A DNA stretch of 64,000 nt from Crambe crambe (GCA_963924555.1 OZ004586.1:5290501-5354500), one strand, 5' to 3'. Positions 1 to 14,400 are shown, counted from the stretch's first letter. Translations and numbers: made by a program. Notes: a model not told the origin generated them from the sequence alone.

Positions 1-301
1 TACAGAAGAGCTACACCTACTTTTCACTAGTGTGTGAGGTCATGTGTTCTACTGAACTCTTTATAGTTGAGAGCTGGAATTGAGTGTGCACATGGATGCT
101 TGTCTTTGAAGGCAATGGTTCCAACAATAAAATCATACAGGGTGTGGTTTGTAATTTTGCCCATGTGTTCATTGGAGTAATTTACTTTTAGCTTTAAAAT
201 TCCTCCCTTATTGATTTACTGGTGATAGGGTGATACTTTCATGTGGTGCATCTATGGTCACTATTTGTAGCATCTTACAAATACTAATGTTATAGCTGCA
301 G

Positions 302-2453
302 CACACCATAACCAAAGAATATATATCAGTCAGTACAAAGAAACCTTCACTGACAGAATTTGGAAGACTTAAGGTATGGACAGTGATTATTATTGTTAGA
401 TAGCCCTATCATTTACTATAGTGGGGTTGCTGTGTGCAAGTAAAATTATAGTTACAACCATGTATCATAGACATCAGTTGTCCAATAATAATTATTTCAA
501 TAAAAAATAAAAACCAAAAAAAAAGAAAAAAAGAAAACGCTTTAACTGCTAAGACAGCTGTAATAGTGCTTATCAAACTCTGGCTCAGTTGTCATATCAA
601 ACTCTTCAGTGGAGTTACATGGGGGTGTGGAATCTATAATTATTCATCATCATAATTATAGGTATATCCACGGAAAGAAATTGGAAAAGGATGTATTTTC
701 AGAATTCTGAAAAATCATTCTATGCAATCTTTTTGCAGCACGGTAGGAATAATGTCCAAGTTATTATGGAGTAAGCTATCACTTTTTAATGATCTTGAAG
801 GTTCATTACCAGGACAAGTTGAAATTTGAGAGTAACAACATTCGAGGGCAGTACCTACGTTCTAGTGCTGTCCCTTATGATGACACTGGAATGACTGCCA
901 AATGGTCAGCAATAAAATAATGCACTACCTACCTAAGACATTATGTTCCTCCCATTTATATTTCAGTTATGAAGTAAACCTTGCAGCTACTACAGATGCT
1001 GTAATCACGATTTTTCTTCATTCTGAAGCAAAGATACACACTGAGTATCAAGATGCCCTAAAGGTGCATTGTACTCTTTGAATGCATACAGCAGACCTTT
1101 TAGCTCTAATTTTGATATTCAGGGTGGAGCTACTATTAGACTTGTTCAGCAAAAAACCAAGCACTATGTTGTAGCAGATTTTGACTTGACACAGAAGGGT
1201 GAAGTCACTGAATATGGTAGCTATTATGAAGCTGTTTTGCAGTCTATTATCATTAATTTTCTTCCATAGTTCATTTCAAACAGCAAGAGGTGTACAGTGA
1301 GTATTCCCCCAATAAATATTGGCAGATTGAATTATGTGATGATAAGAGAAGTGGTAAGTGGTTATACTCCAATGTAATGCATGCAGGTACACCCAATTAA
1401 GTATCTTTGCATAGGAATAACATGAAATATGTGCTAGACATCAATTTATATTACTTTCAAGTGTGAAGCAACCAAATTAATTGTAGACTCCAGAACAACA
1501 ATTATAGCATGACATTATTATAGTCAATTGTAACATCTTTGCACTTACCTCACTGATAATGTCATTGGTCACTATAAGCTTAAAAATAACCATAACATGC
1601 AAACTCATCATTCCAGGGAAACTTTTATCTTGGAACCATGAATGTCGTATCAAGCATCGAACTGCACAGAAATACTTGTCTATCATGTGTGATGACAAAT
1701 CACATTACAAGGTCTTGAAACTTATGAAGCAATGATTGAAATTGACTTCCTCCATATCCAACTTTCAGGCATGTCTAGTGGATCTGGAACAAAAGTCTGA
1801 AGATACAAAATTTCAATTGGTTCCAGCTATAGAAAAGGTGAATGAATTCTGAAGTCTGGCTTTCTTATTATTTTTATACTTAATGCAGGGGGAGATACAT
1901 AAATTTATAGCAACCAATACCAAATTCCATATCAAGCATGTGCGTACTAAGAATTTTCTCCAACTACGATCTGATGGTAAATTCTTTTTCCTTTTTTCTA
2001 AAGCCCAGTATACTTTTACATACATCATTTATACAGAAACAAGCTCACTGAAATATCAGATTAAGCAACATGATTATTCTGGACAGGTATGTAATTAGAT
2101 CACTCCACTACATTTAACTAGCTAATCCTCTGCAGATCGTGCCATCAAGAGTAGGAGTTACTGAAGCTTTATCTTTTGAAATTGTAAGAACGTATGTACA
2201 GTCCTGATTTTATATTACACCAGCTGGTGCATTACAGGTGGAAGATAAAATATTGCAGAAATTCAACAAAGCTATGGTTATAGTATCAAGTTTGCTGGAT
2301 GAAATTAAGCAAAACAAGGTAGCTGTACAACTCTATGAATAATCATATTTAACAGCTTCTTTTCCAGGACTATGAAGCTGTGATCTTTCTCCTTGAGAAA
2401 GCAAAAGAAGAAGTGGAGAACAAATGTTTTATCAAAATTTGTAGGAATATGAA
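302..2453 (+). other. ITPR suppressor/IP3-binding region exons
   Basis: Nine or so small exons encode two beta-trefoil-like blocks and the start of the helical half of the binding core. Landmarks: GGATIRLVQQKTKHY (1123 onward) matches the family segment at the start of the second trefoil; KYWQIEL (about 1315) matches its LWEVEV segment; TKFHIKHVRT (about 1917) matches NAKFHIKHVRT almost exactly; FIKICRN (about 2431) sits where the family has QKLMRE. The loop that in vertebrate receptors reads RTTGRQ and grips IP3 phosphates reads FKQQEVY here, so that contact is not conserved, whereas a K and R of the helical side appear kept. Domain assignment is established family knowledge; loss of IP3 contact is inference. 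Confidence 0.75.
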
Positions 2454-5400
2454 GGTACATAGCTATTGTTGCTTCATCATAAGAGAGTGATGTAGCTGAC
2501 TCTTAATGGCTAGAGCAAAAATTGGCTATTTGCTAGTGTGTTTCTAAATGTGACACCTAAAATCAACCTATAATCCATCAATCATGTCCCACAAACTGTG
2601 TTCCAATGAACCACAGAATGTTAACTCCATTAGCTACCTAATACTTATTTCAGGTGATTCCACGGGTTCTTCTCTTCCTGAGGCAACACTTTGAAAAGTG
2701 AGTGGCGTATTGTATACTCTACATTTCGTACTCTCCCCTGCTTATGATTAGTGCTGGACCCTGATCCTCACACCATCATGTCCTTGATTGGGGGTGGTCA
2801 AGGGCTCACACAGGACTAGCTAGTGCACTTGTGGAGGACATGGCATGCATGATCATGGCTCCATTGAGGCCATGGAGTTGTTGTCTGACCTTATCCCCCC
2901 CTCCCCAAACCTCTTGTCTGAATGAGCCTGGTTATGATCTAGTCTCATTCCATAAATGGATTCCTACTGTAGTCCTACACCCCCTCCCAGAGACTGTACA
3001 TTGTCAACTAGATCAGTGACTCTCTTTTTTTATGTTCTAGCAATAAAATGAGGAATGCCTGCTGTGAATTCTTATTTGTTTATTGGTCGATTGACAGCAA
3101 GGAACATCACTACGAGACTTTTTTTTACCCTATAATAAAAAACAAAGACACTCTTGAGGTAGGGTGAAATATTTTATAAAGGAATTTTTTTAAACATCAT
3201 TGCATTATTTAGAAAATCCTTGATGATGAGCATACAAATGAACCAATTTTGAAGATGCTGCATATATTCTTCAAAAATAATATGTAAGTACTACACTCTA
3301 GTAATCAAAAGAAATCAATAATCTATTTCCCTGCCATGATTCATATGCAGCACTATTTTAATGAGAGAGAAAAAGGTTGAAGTCAAATATGTGCTTGAAG
3401 AGATAGTGAAAAAATTGAATCCAAGACTGGAATGTCTCACAAAGATTGATAAGGTACAATGTAATCATTTCTTCCTGATTCATGGATAACCTTCTCAACC
3501 AGTTATACATTGAGGTACTCTGCTCTTGCTGTGCTTGTAAAAATATTGTCGAAAAGGAAATTCAAGGTTAGAGTTACTGAGACATAATAATTCTCATTAG
3601 TATAACATTCGTTTTATAGAAATGATATGGGGAAACTTGGGTGAGAATTTGAAGAAACTTGTACAGGTAATACAACAGAATATCAAAAATTATCATAACT
3701 TCATATGAACTTGCAACCTAACAGAACTGTGGTGGATTATTCAAGATACAAATTGAAGTGCTTGACCTTATTGTTCATCTGATCAAGGTAGCTACAACAG
3801 TAATACTGTGAAGCCATGTGAAGTCATGCAATCATATGACTCATGACTTCTAATTCGTTGTCATTATAATTATGAAATATTTGTGATTTTGTGGCATGAA
3901 AGTCAGATGCCTCAAATCAGAATATTACACCATATAAGTTTCATAGCCAGAAATGTAGCATTAAATTGTTTCTTAATGCTGTGTATAATAGGGTGGCAAC
4001 AGATCAATCATTGATGATTTTTGTGAACTTAGTCTGGAGAAGATCGCCTCAAATTATGTTAGCTATTCTGACAAAAAGATACATGCTCTGAGAATAGCAG
4101 AAGGTTCATACTGTACTGCACTTAGTACCAACTAATCCACTTTTCCCCTCCTTTTCAGCTCTTCTGATTGATGAAATGAGTAAAGATAAAGATTATCTCT
4201 TTCCTCAATTAGTCAAATATAGACATTTTCAAAGTGAACTTGAAACAAGACCCTCTGAAGTTCATAAAGAAATATTGACTCGTATCCAAGAAGATATAAA
4301 GGAGCTAAGTGGTATGAAGGAGCAAAGTGATATAAGGAAGCAAAATGATATAAAGGAGAAATATGATTTTAAGAAGAAGGAAAATTCAGAACTGTTCCTG
4401 AAAATGCTTGATGTTATTCTCCTTCTTTTGGATTTGTATGATTTGTGCAAATCAGAGGTATGTTATTCGTTGTTATTGAATGACTTATAATGATAACTAT
4501 TGATGGGTAGGATTTTATATGCAAGTTGGAGAAAGACAAACAGAGGTTCGTATTATGTAATTATCTCTATAATTTAAAATCCAGCTATCTGATCAGCTAG
4601 ACCAAGTATTTTATACCTGAAAAACTTTACCCTGTTCACATTCTCATGAAGAAACATGCTCAGTGACTATGCATGTATAGAGTGTTACTACACCTATCCA
4701 GTGGTTAACATACATAAAGATCAAAACCCTAGCTCACATGCACAATGTAATAAGAGAATTCTCCAATTCAATTCCTCTCTCCAATCCCAATGGTGAATAT
4801 AATATTAGCCACTAATTAGCTTCTTTAAATACAAGCAGGCTAGTTTCCTCACTTATCACTTCAGTCTATAATTTTTCAACATTTCACTACAGTAACCCTT
4901 TGTCAGAGACCTGGCTACAGACCTGGCTGGATCAAACATGGACTGATTTTGATGAGCTCCCAAGCATATTAGTGCATATTATGCACCCACAAGAGCCTCA
5001 TGATGTTACACACCTTTCAAGTGATGTCAAAGACTCGATATTGAAGGTAATTGAAAGGTGTTTTTCGTGTGAGCTCTCCCTGTTCAGAAGAGCAAGCAAC
5101 TTGTACCTTTACACCAAAGAATGCTTCGTGGAGGAATTAGACATAACAGTACTGAAAAATGCTCTGACACATAAAGAAGTATCTGATTGTTCTGACGTTG
5201 TCAAAGCACTCACTGAAGAATGTTATTGGCCTAATGAATCTCACTTGCCAAATATCCGAAACCAAACAATATTGGAGAAAACTGGTAAACTTAGGGAGAA
5301 ATCTTTTGCCCTTACTTGACTAGCCTTTTCCAAATCTGTCCATTATAGGTATAATATCAGATATACTTGTGTACCTTAAAATTTCTGAAGACTCAAAAAA

Positions 5401-8400
5401 ATCCAGAAAAAGAGAACAGGCTAGTTTACATGAAGATCTTTCTGAAGAATCCAGAGAAGATCGTTTGTATGAAGATTGTTTCAGAGTTCTGAATGCTGTG
5501 GCATTTAAAAACCTGGAAGCACAGAAAAGGTTTTAATTAATGGCCTCCTAGATGTTAAATTGAGCTGTACTTTTTTTATTATTCAGGTTATCAGGACACA
5601 TGGAGCTTTTTATTTCCTGTACAGAATCCCACCCTAAATGCAGTTCTCTTGTGGGGAAACTTCTCGCTGACATTTTTTCCAGTCACTCAGATCATGAACT
5701 TACCCTCAAAGTGAAGGAGAAGTACATTATTCATATTCTTCAGAAAATATTCAGGTACATATAGTAGTTATTTCACTATTCCAAGCACATTTAAAAAAAA
5801 CACATGGCTGAAGCTTTATACGTGTCATCATATTAATATGAAGAGACTAAAAGCTACGTAATTATTGATCTGACACAGCAAAAGGGGGAGCTGCAACCCT
5901 CCCAACCCCCCCTCAAGATCTGCCAGCTCTGATTTATATGGACAGGAAGAGCCTTGGTATGAGGTTAGTGAGTCGGAAGAGCATGGGTACGAGGCTAGTG
6001 GACAGGAAAAGCCTGGATACAAGGCCGAGGCTAATGGACAGGCAAATTTTACATCAGCATTATTAGCATATATGAAGGTGAGGTTTGGTTTGATTGTTTA
6101 TTTGCTCATTTGCATGTTTTTTGCTTTTTGTTGTTGTTGTTGTTTTTTTCTATTTTAGATAAACTGTCTTGACTTACCAATTAAGCATAACCAGGTTATT
6201 GTGAGCAAGCACTTCAGCTCTATTAGAGAAGATTCCCAATTTTGTATCAAGGAAATATTGCAGAAACGAGGTAGAGGAAAAACTGATGATGAATGGTTAT
6301 CTTCCATGTTGCTCAAGGTATAATAATTATTCAGAAGTGAACAGTAGCTAAATCTACTCTGCATGATTATTTCTCATTCATGGATGGATACACAGCAAAA
6401 GGATGAGCAAGAAAAATCACAAGTCTGTTGGCTGATATTTTCGCAAGTGCTGCAGGCACAAGTGCAAATACAACCAATCAGATGATTTAAAATATCCAAT
6501 GAATGTTATGTGCTGCAGCTACATGTGCACATAAGAAATAATTAGCACTATTCTTTTGTTGCAAAGATGGCTACCATTTCTCTCCTTCCTCTACTAGAAC
6601 ATGAACTGCAGCAAACTGATGAATAATTAATACTTATTGCACAGTCCTGCGTTGAATATCATGATTTATTACTACCGATGGCTGAGTGAAGTATGCCCGA
6701 CCGAGGGTAGTGATGAAGGGGAAAAATAAAAAGGCACCATGTAGTGTCAGTCTGTACTTTTACCTGTAGCAGTTTCTGTGAACAAACATTGCTGTCTTCA
6801 ATAATAATCCCTACATCACTGCATCCACCAAGCTGCTTTAATTCATGTCTATTATTAATCTTACTTTTTCTCAAATCAAAATTAAGTGTTTTGACTATGG
6901 AGTATATTTTCTTTCTTTAACAGGATGAACATGACACTGAATTACAACAGCTTTTGATGATGACTGATATATTGGCATCCTGCTCTGAGGGTAGAAACTC
7001 CGAAGTCGAAGCTGTCTGTTGTACTGTTTATACAATTGAAGAATTGATCAAAGTCATTTCCAATAAGGAAATACAGTCGTACAGACGACGGCCATTCGTG
7101 AGATTTCTGACTTGGGTGTACATAAACACAGATAATCTGAAAAAATTGCCAGATTGCTTACGTGGACAAGAGTAAGATATATTAGTGAAAGAAAATGGCT
7201 GGGGTGACTAGCTATGTACATGAGCAAAAAAAAATGCTGTAGGGGTGCCTTGTGACATACCTAGCCCCTCCCATGCTCCTCCAAGACTCATTGGAATAGC
7301 AAAGTAAATATTTGAGGATTCTGTTACATGTAACTACTTATCTTTATGATAAACCTGGAGGAAGCACTTTTTTTATCAGATATATCGGCCATAGTGATAT
7401 GAATAGCTACAGCACACAAAGTGTGTTGTTTAGGGGGTCTGGGGGACTTTTTGATTGCATTTGATGCAATCTGAGAGGCACAACTAGGTAATCAGTTCCT
7501 CCTGACCTCCTTTGCTAGACTGATTCCCTCCCAATCCCAAACTTATCGTGGTGATTTTGAAAGGTTATAGAGTCACCATTAAAGCAGTTGGTGATTTCAT
7601 TTATGTATGCAGAGTATGCACCTTAATTGATCAACAACTTGAAGTTATCTCTGAAACTACGACAAAACTGAATGAAAAAGACCTATACAAAGATGTCAAG
7701 CCACGTTTGTATTCCTCTGAGTGGAAATACTGCCACTCCAAAACAAAGTCTCTTTCTCAAGAAGAAATAGAGATTGGGATATTAACAGGTAGGAATGTAG
7801 TTTCTAACTATGGGTTATCCTAATAATCTTTTCATCGTCAGACAACATTCTGTACATCACTGAAGGATTGATACCCTTGCTGAATGCATTATTCTCTAAT
7901 AAAGACATTACAGCCCTAGGACAAAGTGGTTTATTACCTGACTTACCTCGAATACTGAAAGTAAGTGCTATGATATATTCCAACACCACTGTCTATCAAT
8001 TTCATATTATTATAGGAGTTTCACTCTGCTGCTTTCTTGTCGGAGAAAAAGATGTACTTCCCAAACAACATTGATCTTTGCACTCTACGCCAACTGATTG
8101 AACTAAGAAAAGAATGGTTTGGCATTGCTAAGATTTATGATGGAAAGAAGATTTTTGAAGAAGATGTGACCTATACTCGTGACACTGACCTCAATCTCAG
8201 TCTTCAGGAGGATGTAAAGAAATGTAAAGAATTGTATGAGAAGCTGGATGGGATGAGTGGGTATGTGAGACAATGGGATGAAGACAGAGATGAGATTGGT
8301 ATGGCGCTTAGAGCTAGTGTACTACTTACTAGCTAGCTACATCAGACATTTTTAAATTCAAATTACGTAGCCTCTGCAATGGATCTTTACAATTGTGAAA

Positions 8401-11400
8401 GGTGGAAACTACCATCAGATCCTGCATTCTGGAGGAATGTAGATCTTTTATTCATGAAAGGTCAAAAGTAAGTGCAGTCAGCTGATATCTGGAGGGCCCA
8501 TGCTGTAAAGTCCAGGATTATTAGCTCCTATAAGAATCTCCTTGTGTTTCTTGTTGCATTTTTTCCCTTTTATTTACAATCTATGTATGTAGATATACTT
8601 GTTGTTGTGAGAAGTTGGAAATACCACTACATGGAAAGAAAGTTGCAGAGGAGCGGGCTACTAAATTTACTGAATTCTTGCTTCAAAGTATTAAGTAAGT
8701 TTATATCTTGTAGCTCTGGTTAAAGGGGTTTAAGACTTTGTTGTTCCACTTCCAGGCATTCTTTTAAATGTTATAAAGATATGGATGAAGAAAGATATTC
8801 AGAGCAGAAAAGACTGGATAAAAAGTACTTGCAACTCATCAGAGCAGTCATTTACACTCAAATTCACCAAGTGAATCCTAATCTCAGGGACACCGATCCA
8901 AAGTCATATAGAAAGTCAGTTTCGATGCAGGTTGCTATGACATCATAGGTTTGAGACTAGCAGGTTTGCATCTTTAGTCACAAGAGATAGTTGCTCCAGC
9001 TTCCTTCAAGCACCAATAGTAAACTGATGTATAGAATTCATGTAATGCAAATAGCTTTAAAGAATGAGGTGCTATGAAATATGGAGGGGGGTGTCACCTA
9101 TGAAAGGCTAAAGTGAGAATTGGATGTTGATTTTGTAGCCAGTGAAGTAAATTCTGGAAAAACTGCTAATACTTTATGCTCAAAGTTGGATGATGTCACT
9201 ATGATTTGATGTCGCTATGATTTACTTGATGTTTGTACTGTAAGTATCAGCAGTTTCCCAATCTTACCCCCATTTTAAATTAGTACATGGTTTAAGCTTT
9301 GTCTGCCACTTAGCTACTAGCTAAGTCAGCTAGCTACCATCATACTCTACTTTCTTCTCACATAAATTTTAGTGAACTGTTTAAAATACTCGACACCACT
9401 GTGAAAATGATCACAAACTCCAAACTTATTTCAGAAGTAAGTTGCAATTGAATGTAACAAAACCTGTTCTCTGAGTATAGGGTTTGTATCAATTTATACG
9501 GACTTTTTTTTTTGCAGGTAATATCCTTGCTTTCTCATCCATGTGATGATGTGGTGATGGAAGCACTGGCTCTTCTAAATATTTCTCTTTATGTTCTGGT
9601 GTATGGGCCCAATGGACACCCACAAAAGAAGAAGCGTCGGAAAAAAGGGACTGTTGTTAAAGGATGGGCTGACACACATGGAATCCAGTTAGTGTCACTC
9701 TTGCAAGACAAAGAGCATTACTTCTTCAAAATTTTGAAAAAGATAATGAGTCATGCTGATGTCTCTTATAAACAAAGGTATCTCTCTTTTTTTTTCTTTT
9801 TCTTTTCTAATAATCAAAGTAGCTAGATTATTATTTCCCCCTTTCTTTTCAGCCAACAGTTGCAAGCAAAACTAAAGGTTAGTGCATTGAATCTCTGATA
9901 AATTCACTGAGTAGCTACGTAGGTACCTACCATAAAGAGTACACATTGTGACTACTAGTTTGAGAGAAAGCTACAATATCAAAAAAAACTGTAAGGACAC
10001 AATGTGCAGTTCACAACATTTGCCAGCTCCCATTTCCCCACAGTATAATATTGCAAGCATGCACCTTCACAGATTTATGCTATATTTATTATAACATAGG
10101 AGAATAAGATGTATTCAAAAATCAGGCAGGAGGACCTACACAACCACCAGGTGATGAATCTTAATTGGTGCCTGAAAAACCTTTGCATGCTTGTTTTATT
10201 TCTATTAATATACACACAACCACATGTTATAGGAGTAATCGATGATTTTGAATATACATAATGGTCTTTAAGAATTATAATATTGCGTATTATGTTATGT
10301 AGGACCTAATTGGAACCCAAAGTATCGTATTCACTGAGATAGAATCTGTGAGTGCAAATCGCAGGAGTCATAACATGCTAATGTACTACATTGTTGTTTG
10401 TTTTTAGTTGCCAACTTTAAAACGCGGTGAGATCGTAGAGTCTCTGGAAATGGATGTGAGCACTTAACTATTATATTGCCATAAATGTCATAATGTGCTA
10501 ACATACTACATTGTCGTTTGCTTTTAGTTGCCAACTTTAAAACGCGGTGAGATCGTAGAGTCTCTGGAAATGGATGTGAGTACTTAACTGTTGCCATATG
10601 TCAGCTTAAAAGAAAACATTAATTTATAGGATATAAAGAGCGAGCAGAAGCAGGAAGAAATACAAATTGATGAATACGAGTTCAAGGTGACAACGGTAGT
10701 CTTCCACATTACATCTGGAAGGACAATAACTACAACCATAAAACAAGAGTCCTTATTCATCTTATTGCATGATCTTTGAATCAAATAGTATAATACGTAC
10801 TTGGGCTACTTTCCAGCCATATAATATGTATAACAGCAGTGTAGTTCTTTATAACTATATGGTACTGCAAGTGTTTGAAAGTTCAATAATTAGTGCTGTA
10901 TAGGTGTACAGGCATATCTTCTGGCATGGCACTATTATAACATTGTTAAATGTATGTAGGACCCAGGTGAAAGGCCAACTGTTACATTCACTGAATTGGA
11001 GACCATGGCAACTTATGTGAGTACTGGTGAGCTAGGCCCTGTTGTCTGCAGTAAGTAGAGCAGGAAATATTATGGTCCACATTTCCCCCACTACTATAAC
11101 AGAGCTATGTATAGTATAAGGGATATAGCTAACTGTGTCACAAAACTGTTCTCTGTTTCACCAGACATACTTTGTCTTTGTAGGGTTCAGAAAGCCAGCA
11201 GAAGCAACGGACAGGATCAAGGAATTACAAGCTCCAGGTGAAATCGCTAAGCAACGCTACCTTCAATATTATTATTCCCTGTGGTAGTCTATACTTGGAA
11301 GTACTTATAAAAATATGAATTGGGATGCATAAAGCATACTTTGATACTTTGTCTTTCCAGTAAAATTGTGCACAATGTCAAAGACTGAATATATCATATG

Positions 11401-14400
11401 CACAAGGTGTGATGGCTATAATTACAGAGATTATATTTTTGTAGGAGAGTTTGGATTTAGAAGCAACCCTTACATTTAGTGATGTGGAGGATTCCCTGGA
11501 ATATGTGAGTCACACAGTTAAATTAATTTACTTAGAGAGGAAGTAATTATAACTAAGTGCCTTATGCTATGTCATGTACTATAGCTCCGACAGAAGCAGC
11601 AGGTGGAAATAGATATGGAAACTGACAAGTTCCAGGTATATAACCAGGCAGAAAGCTGATAATGATAGCTAATACAGAAATTTAATTTTAAAGGGTAAGT
11701 GAAATGAAAAAATCATTTCTCAGTTTATTACATTTTGGGTTGTTTTGTATGCTTACATTACTGAGGGAAAAAATAGCAGAAGAAGTTGACCATTTTGATT
11801 GGGGCGGGATATCAGAGTCATTGTACAATCCCTATACAAATGCTGGAGTCTGTTTTCACACATGGTTCGGTGTATTCCCTCCAAACTTTGCACAAGTTAA
11901 TCTTAGAGTATGCTAAAAGTACCAAAATTTGAAGTTCATGCATATTACCAAAGGTGAGATATCCAAAGAATCACTTCAAAATGTAGAAACAAGCTCTCAA
12001 CGCTGATGGCCAGCTTATCATGCTGTAGGTAGGGGGCTAAAATTCTCAGATAGACTTACTGGAGCATGTGTGAGCTATACAGCATGAAGCATCATACCTA
12101 CTGGTTGCATACAAGCAACTAGCCAGCTAGCCTAGCCATTGGCATCATCTTTTGTGCTGTATAGCTCACAGTATATCTAAGACAGCTCACACATACTCCA
12201 GGATTTTTAGGCCCCTACCCACAGCATACTAGATTGGTCATCAGCTCAGAAAGCCTGTTTTTACATCTTGTATGAGGTGAAGGATATCTCACCTTTGATC
12301 AGAGGCATGGACTTTAAATTTATTACAGCCTTAACATATCCTAGAATTTGTTAGTGCAAACTTTGGAGTGGAAATATCAAACTATATCAGACTCTAACAT
12401 TTGTCAATAGGGATTGTACAATGAATTCCCTCTATGACATCACAAGTAAGCCCCGCCCCAAACAGAATATAAACAACTTCTACTGCTATTTTCTCAGTGA
12501 GACTTCAACCAATGCTTCTCATATTTCTTCCCAGTAATGTAGTCATACAAAATAACCCAAAAATGTAATGAACTGAGAAATGATTTTTTTCATTTCAGTT
12601 ACTACTCCACAACAATGTGCCTGATGTTATGATAGTGCATGACTTTACTGTGAGATTGGTGGCTAATTATAGTAACAGAAAAGAGTACACCATGCACCCA
12701 CCCTGTGTTGCGCATGCAGTTTAGGCTGCTAGCTATATCTGGTGACCATCTAGTTAGTCTCCAAGACAAGTATTAATTGGATTTGGGAGGCATAAACCTG
12801 GCCTCTCTTGCAGTTGATTATGCATATGAATAATTACCTATATTTATAATGCCTATAGGAGGAGCCAACTGTTACACTTACTGACATGGAGGAAGCAAAA
12901 GTGAGTGCATGGAATTTAGTAAGAGCCAACCTATAATTCTAAGTAATAAAATTTCCCCTTCCCCTTAATTTTCAGCCAAACATATACCACCTCTAGGTTA
13001 GTCTGGCAGCACTGACTCTTTACCTTCTTCCTCGCCCCCAAGAAGGTAAAGAGTCGGCACCACCAGACTACTTCTCACACCACTTTAGTATTATAAGAGA
13101 TAAGTGTTACATTTCTCGGGCATATACACATGGCACAGCCACCTTGTGCATGCATGCAGTTAGCTAATACTTACATTTATAGCTCCATCTGGTGTTAATG
13201 GTGGATAAAAAGAAGAACCATGATTTATCTCTTAATTAGTCTATTGGTAGTATTCATTATATTCTGTGTGCTAGCTACAGGAGAACCAAGCCTTGGATAT
13301 AGTCCGACAGGAGGAACCAGAATACATAGTGCAGTTTACACCGTCTTCTGAAAGTGTTGCATATAGTGATTTGGGGGACCTACCAGAAATACAAGTAAGG
13401 AGCTATAAGCATCAACCAACTAGCTTGTGATGACTGAATGCATCTCTGGTTCTTTCTCGTGATACCTGGTTAGAAATAATATGTGTGCTTGCTCCACAAT
13501 GTCCTTAGTAACAATGATAAATAATGGACAGAGCCTTTAATTTTACTTTTATAATAGCTATAACACGATTGAGAAGTGTATTATCAATTTGAATGCATTG
13601 TAGGGTGACTCAAGCAGTGACCAGATGCAGCAGACAGAAGATAGCAGAAAGCCCCAGGTGACAACCCTAGCAATGCCACTCAAATAATCTTTGTTGGCAT
13701 GCAGAGTATAGCTAGCTAGCGTATACGATCCCCTAAGTCATAATACTGGTATTACAGGGAAGAGGTCCTGAGTCAGACGACAGTGAAATCATCAAGAAGA
13801 AGGTTGAACAGCTTCAAGACATGAGCAATATTAATCTGATAATGGATCTACTTAGTCAAATGTGTGATGGTCAAAAGAGAGATGTTCAAGACTACCTGAG
13901 GGTTCAAAAAGGCAGTTTTCATCCAATAGATATTGTGGGAGTAGTAACTAACTTCTTGGCATCACTGGGTTTTCACATACATGGATTCCACACTCGCATT
14001 TCTTTTCATGTGTGCAGCAGAATATTGCGCACTTTGCTAGAGATGAGTATAGGAAATAACGAAAACAAAAAAGTAATATTCGACATGAGGATAATACAGC
14101 TAATCAATTACATCCTCCAAAAAAGATTCACACATTCCGTGGAGCTTAAAGCTTTTGATGATTTATTACTTTTGAAGTCAAATGCCTTGGAACTGTTGGA
14201 AACACTCACTGAGAAGACCAGCAGCTCTGATATTCTCATTTGTCAGTTGGGAAAGAGTTTGGATAGGGAAGCTTTGTATCATTCAATAGAAGATTTATAC
14301 TTACGTGTGACCCATGGGCCTGTGGGAGTGGACCAGAAAAAACAAGAATATATAAAACGAGCTTTATTCATGGCATACCATTCTTCACTCCAACTTGAGC

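Larger units (their letters stand above)
10100..13657 (+). other. Mini-exon array in the ITPR linker (two alternating exon types)
   Basis: At least a dozen exons, almost all phase 0 and 42-60 nt long, fill the linker ahead of the RIH-associated domain: 10100-10150, 10303-10347, 10408-10455, 10528-10575, 10630-10686, 10960-11016, 11184-11237, 11445-11504, 11585-11635, 12859-12900, 13281-13394 (longer) and 13604-13657. Two peptide types alternate. Type A is Gln/Lys-rich and ends in Phe/Leu-Gln or similar (for example DIKSEQKQEEIQ..., LRQKQQVEIDMETDKFQ). Type B carries a hydrophobic-Thr/Ser-acidic core (PTVTFTELE, ATLTFSDVE, PTVTLTDME, SIVFTEIE). Intron starts after type A copies also resemble each other (11238 and 13658). 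Amplification of an A+B exon pair explains the pattern. In vertebrate receptors this region is a regulatory linker; a role here is inference. Confidence 0.75.

Noticed and set aside
1477-2098. Opposite-strand open frames over the ITPR exons
   Set aside because: They are shadows of the AT-rich coding exons and introns, without domain signals.
11704-11916. 70-codon frame inside the ITPR intron
   Set aside because: It lies in one arm of the foldback and has no similarity or mirrored coding constraint.
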